Assembly: GCA_009760855.2 (NCBI GenBank)
Contig: WPIO01000122.1
Coordinates: 464,001 to 524,000 of the forward strand
DNA: 60,000 nucleotides
Source of the DNA: Cristatella mucedo
Lineage: Eukaryota > Bryozoa > Phylactolaemata > Cristatellidae
Reading direction: 5' to 3'
Positions 57,670 to 60,000 of this stretch are shown in pieces. The position numbers were made by a program, and so were the translations under genes. Within the stretch, counting starts at the first letter, position 1; each line of letters opens with the position of its first letter. The notes below the pieces were generated by a model. That model had not been told where the DNA came from, searched no databases, and was given only the letters and a program-made list of their open reading frames with translations.

Positions 57670-58550
57670 ACAAAACTTTAAAGCTAAATACAAATTTAAA
57701 GACCAGGAAAGCATAGTCACCTGCAGCAAAGAATTTCTAAGCAACTACTCGCAAAGTAGATGTCCTTGGAATACCTAAAGGCACCGGTCAGTATTCTGCA
57801 GCAGCAGCTGCCTGTGCTCATTGTGATTTGGGGAATGCATGAGCACATCCAGCAGGACGAAGGAACGACGAACCGACTTAACAGTGCACCACATGAACGG
57901 ACAGGAGTAACCCAAAATAGCTATGGCAGTTGTGTTATGCATTACGAACTTATCTGTATCTGGTTTTACTTAACTGGGTACCGACTTCTGTCAGATTGAT
58001 TTCTGCTTCCGGTTCACACAACTCTCACTGTCTTTCCGACCAACAAAAAAGGGTAATCTCCCCTTGCTTTCGTAACAGCTTACAACACTATAGGCATTTT
58101 TATGTTATGCCAATGAAGCACAGCTGTAGCTGTTTGAGATACATCCTGTAGGAGGCATAACTTATTACCTTCGGGCATTCACGGCGGTTCTCCCTTAACC
58201 TTAGGCATTAACTCCTCTACACCATTAAGCACATTTAACTGTGTAGGCACTCATTGCCGAATGTATTGCCACGAATAGCACCTGGACGACTGGAATTTGT
58301 ACTAACTAATTTATTATTGTATAAACCAACATCTTGTTAACGGGCAAACGAATGAGTGAATTGTCTTCAAGGTTCCATCAGCTGCTTTGGCTCTTCCAGA
58401 ATGCACTGTGGCAGTTACAAGGTTCTGTAGTTAGCTTGTATCATATTTTTACCTAACTCACGGTAAATAATTCCTCACCAGGCTTCGCCTCAAACCACAT
58501 TTCCTAGTTACTCAAGCCGACGAGCGAAGCTTGAAGCCAACTTAATATCA
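57670..58550. other. no supported exon
   Basis: This interval may hold an exon linking the 58.8 kb and 56.2 kb exons. Several AG sites follow pyrimidine tracts on the minus strand, but none could be paired with a donor in an open frame of the right phase. Confidence 0.35.
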
Positions 58551-58552
58551 TT

Positions 58553-58759
58553 TGAAGACCTTGACTGGAGTGAAAACTTCCCCCAAAGCACGGAACTGAC
58601 TTCCGATTGACATCACGATCCCCTGAATTACGACATTCACAGAGAAGCTAAACGCACACCGTGCCTTCCCACACGCAACACGTGAATACTCAGCAGTACA
58701 CCAAAATGAAACTGGGACTTGTGGTATGGGATCAGTTACATACACTGCCGGTACCACAG
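58553..58759 (-). CDS. candidate extracellular exon, donor unresolved
   Basis: A TTTTTCTAG acceptor 55 bp after the preceding donor opens a reading frame in the required phase 1. It continues to a TGA at 58553-58555. The peptide has Cys at FWCTAEY, VACGKA and RCAFSF and alternating hydrophobic residues, as in a beta-sandwich domain. I could not find a convincing donor that leaves phase 1 for the next exon at 56238. A GTATGT about 16 bases into the exon is a competing donor, so the exon may be much shorter. The lower boundary given is the stop codon, not a splice site. Confidence 0.35.
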
Positions 58760-58814
58760 CTAGAAAAACTATCACTGAATGTATATAAACATAAAAAATT
58801 AGTAGATCACTTAC

Positions 58815-58970
58815 TTATCCAGCAATCAGGAGGCCAGAAGCCTTTGTCGGGGCAAACAGGGAAACGGCAGCCATCAAAGTCACCACGGGTCGTATTTGGA
58901 GTGTTGACACACACACTGGAGTCATATTTTCGAAGCAAGCAGCCGGGTCCATAGTAACCAGCTTGGCAGC
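58815..58970 (-). CDS. EGF-like ectodomain exon
   Basis: The exon lies between a pyrimidine-rich acceptor ending TTGTAG and a perfect GTAAGT donor. It is 156 bp and phase 1-1, the usual arrangement for shuffled extracellular modules. It encodes about 51 residues beginning CQAGYYGPGC, the spacing seen where one EGF-like repeat of the laminin/MEGF type closes, and ending CPDKGFWPPDCW. Six cysteines and an NTT sequon fit an extracellular location. The following intron appears to be only 55 bp and contains TACTAAT, a good branch-point match. It is the most upstream exon seen in the window; the start codon must lie further upstream. Confidence 0.65.
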   Translation of the reverse strand, partial: AAKLVTMDPAACFENMTPVCVSTLQIRPVVTLMAAVSLFAPTKASGLLIAG

Positions 58971-58974
58971 CTAC

Positions 58975-59675
58975 AACAAATCAATTATACAAAAACACTT
59001 ACTCAACTGTGGTTCCACAACCAGCAAGTTGTTCTGCAGTCACCTAACTAAGATCTATTCACAAAGAGCTGGCTGGTCATTATCTACGGCATGAAAAACA
59101 TCCACCCACAAAAATTGAGCTGAGGAATAGATTGAGATTTCTCTGAGGCTCAAAAAGGCCAGATGCATTAGGAGAAAGCATATGTGTGGCATGAGTAAAT
59201 AGAGCCCCTTCTCTCCGACGTTGTACGTTGGTAAGATTTTTTCTACCCCTAGACCTAAATCTTGCTTGAAGTTTCACCACTTAATTCACCGATATCTGCC
59301 CCTTAACAAAAAAGCTCAATGACACAAAAGGCTGAATCCCAATAAATCCTGCCAACCGAGAGTGCTCATCGGATCATGAGATAAGTTCACCCGATTCCAG
59401 CCATGCCTTCCAAGGCCGGCATGGCAAGCCATCTCTAGTAAGGTAGTAAAAAGCAACCTGTTCATTCACAGCGTTAACCCTAGTCATACCGGTCACGGAC
59501 AACTAATAATGAAGTAACGACTCAACTCACTTTCTAATGGTGCTTATCGAACGATGCTCATTTCAGCAGGTCTATATGAACTCTTGGATGATAGTGGAGA
59601 GTAGTGTAATGTTATACACCTCTATCTTTATTAGTACAAAGCCAGACCAACAAGCAGATACTTTGCTAGAGAGTT
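58975..59675. other. no supported exon
   Basis: Minus frame 59080-59280 has no domain or splice support. Upstream exons of the receptor gene may lie beyond the window. Confidence 0.35.
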
Positions 59676-59679
59676 CCAT

Positions 59680-60000
59680 GATGCACTCTCACAGCCGAAG
59701 CTGGATTCAGTATGAATATGGTTGCCGACCGACTTCCAATAAAGCAACAAAGAGAAAGTTATCAGAATAGCAGAGTCAGAAGGGAAATTGATGAAGTGAG
59801 TAGCAGTTCAGGGAGCTGGGAAGGATGTACCCCAGTAGGCAGCAGGAGCGTAGAGCATGTTTCGTAAGAACTGTGGAAGTGAGTTCCACAGTCTAGGAAT
59901 ATAAGAGCATAGGCTGCTGTCGTCAACGGTCTTCAAGCAAAGGAATGGAAAATAGCTAATCTGTTGCCAATAGACGATCTGAAGGTACAAGAGCTTAAAA
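59680..60000 (-). mobile_element. LINE-B C-terminal fragment, runs off the window
   Basis: The minus frame 59808-59990 reads QISYFPFLCLKTVDDSSLCS, RLWNSLPQFLRNMLYAP and YWGTSFPAP, the LINE-B C-terminal block. The sequence between 59680 and 59808 corresponds to its last codons. The 5' side continues past 60000. Confidence 0.7.

Larger units (their letters stand above)
21731..58970 (-). other. split gene for a putative single-pass receptor with a tyrosine-motif tail (3' part; 5' end outside window)
   Basis: At least nine exons on the minus strand were joined by GT/AG sites and codon phase. From 56238 downward the phases run 1-1, 1-0, 0-1, 1-2, 2-1, 1-0, 0-1, then 1-stop, with no conflict. The order of parts is biologically coherent: Cys-rich glycosylated ectodomain, fibronectin-III-like segment, transmembrane helix, Arg-rich stop-transfer, then a hydrophilic tail with three tyrosine motifs. 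Introns are large (about 1.6, 2.0, 4.8, 4.4, 7.8, 9.5 and 3.3 kb) and filled with LINEs and SINEs. The signal peptide and start codon are not in the window. No kinase motifs (HRD, DFG, APE) were found on this strand. The family is not recognised; Draper/MEGF-type or ITAM-type receptors are the closest functional analogy, by inference. Joining of the 58.8 kb exon to the 56.2 kb exon is not resolved. Confidence 0.68.

Noticed and set aside
1-60000. CRISPR arrays, operons, Shine-Dalgarno sites, rRNA genes
   Set aside because: None seen; regular spaced repeats are absent and the gene structure is eukaryotic with introns.

Overview
This is animal (eukaryotic) nuclear DNA: AT-rich, with no operons or long intact genes, and built from layers of decayed retrotransposons around the exons of one split gene. 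The organism cannot be named from this window. LINEs of the CR1/L2 type, a tRNA-derived SINE, phase-1 extracellular exons and one 55-bp intron beside multi-kilobase introns suggest an early-branching metazoan (sponge or cnidarian grade), which is inference only.

The main result is a minus-strand gene that starts outside the window (above about 58.97 kb) and ends at a stop codon at 21731-21733. I assembled its exons from splice sites and codon phase. An EGF-like exon is at 58815-58970 and a possible further extracellular exon at about 58.55-58.76 kb. A Cys-rich exon with six N-glycosylation sequons is at 55873-56238, a short exon at 54218-54300, and a fibronectin-III-like exon at 52001-52220. 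The transmembrane exon is at 47071-47161, followed by a 44-bp polybasic stop-transfer exon at 42610-42653. Three tail exons (34734-34789, 25108-25195, 21731-21819) complete it. Codon phases agree at all seven consecutive junctions from 56238 to the stop. The predicted cytoplasmic tail is about 92 residues. It has one YENV motif (Grb2-type pYxN) and a YKSL-x11-YSSL pair with ITAM-like spacing, but no kinase domain was found. This looks like a tyrosine-signalling surface receptor, comparable in layout to Draper/MEGF10/CED-1 or ITAM receptors.

Most other sequence is mobile. LINE-A is CR1/L2-like: an APE endonuclease plus reverse transcriptase, with a 3' end made of a GCGCC/GGCGC hairpin and an (ATT)n tail. 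LINE-B is a second CR1/L2-like family ending in GGAGATACATTACA. A tRNA-derived SINE carries a version of the LINE-A hairpin at its 3' end, so LINE-A probably mobilises it. LINE-B remnants lie at about 0-0.7, 9.8-10.4, 20.5-21.6, 31.5-34.2, 36.7-39.1, 44.7-46.1, 56.7-57.7 and 59.7-60 kb, and LINE-A copies fill most of the rest. At 25.5-31.0 kb four LINE-A copies are nested in each other, three of them with clear 5-6 bp target-site duplications, and one of them is a full-length element.

Minor items are a solo LTR-like remnant with a polypurine tract (40.7 kb), a GC-rich 291-bp insertion (20.6 kb), a 645-bp tandem duplication (45.7-47.0 kb), a third non-LTR fragment (47.6 kb) and an uncharacterised dispersed repeat. 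Two copies of that repeat keep a homologous 60-61 codon membrane-protein reading frame. Much of 4.3-5.4, 7.0-9.8, 18.1-20.5 and 50.7-52.0 kb has no recognisable content.
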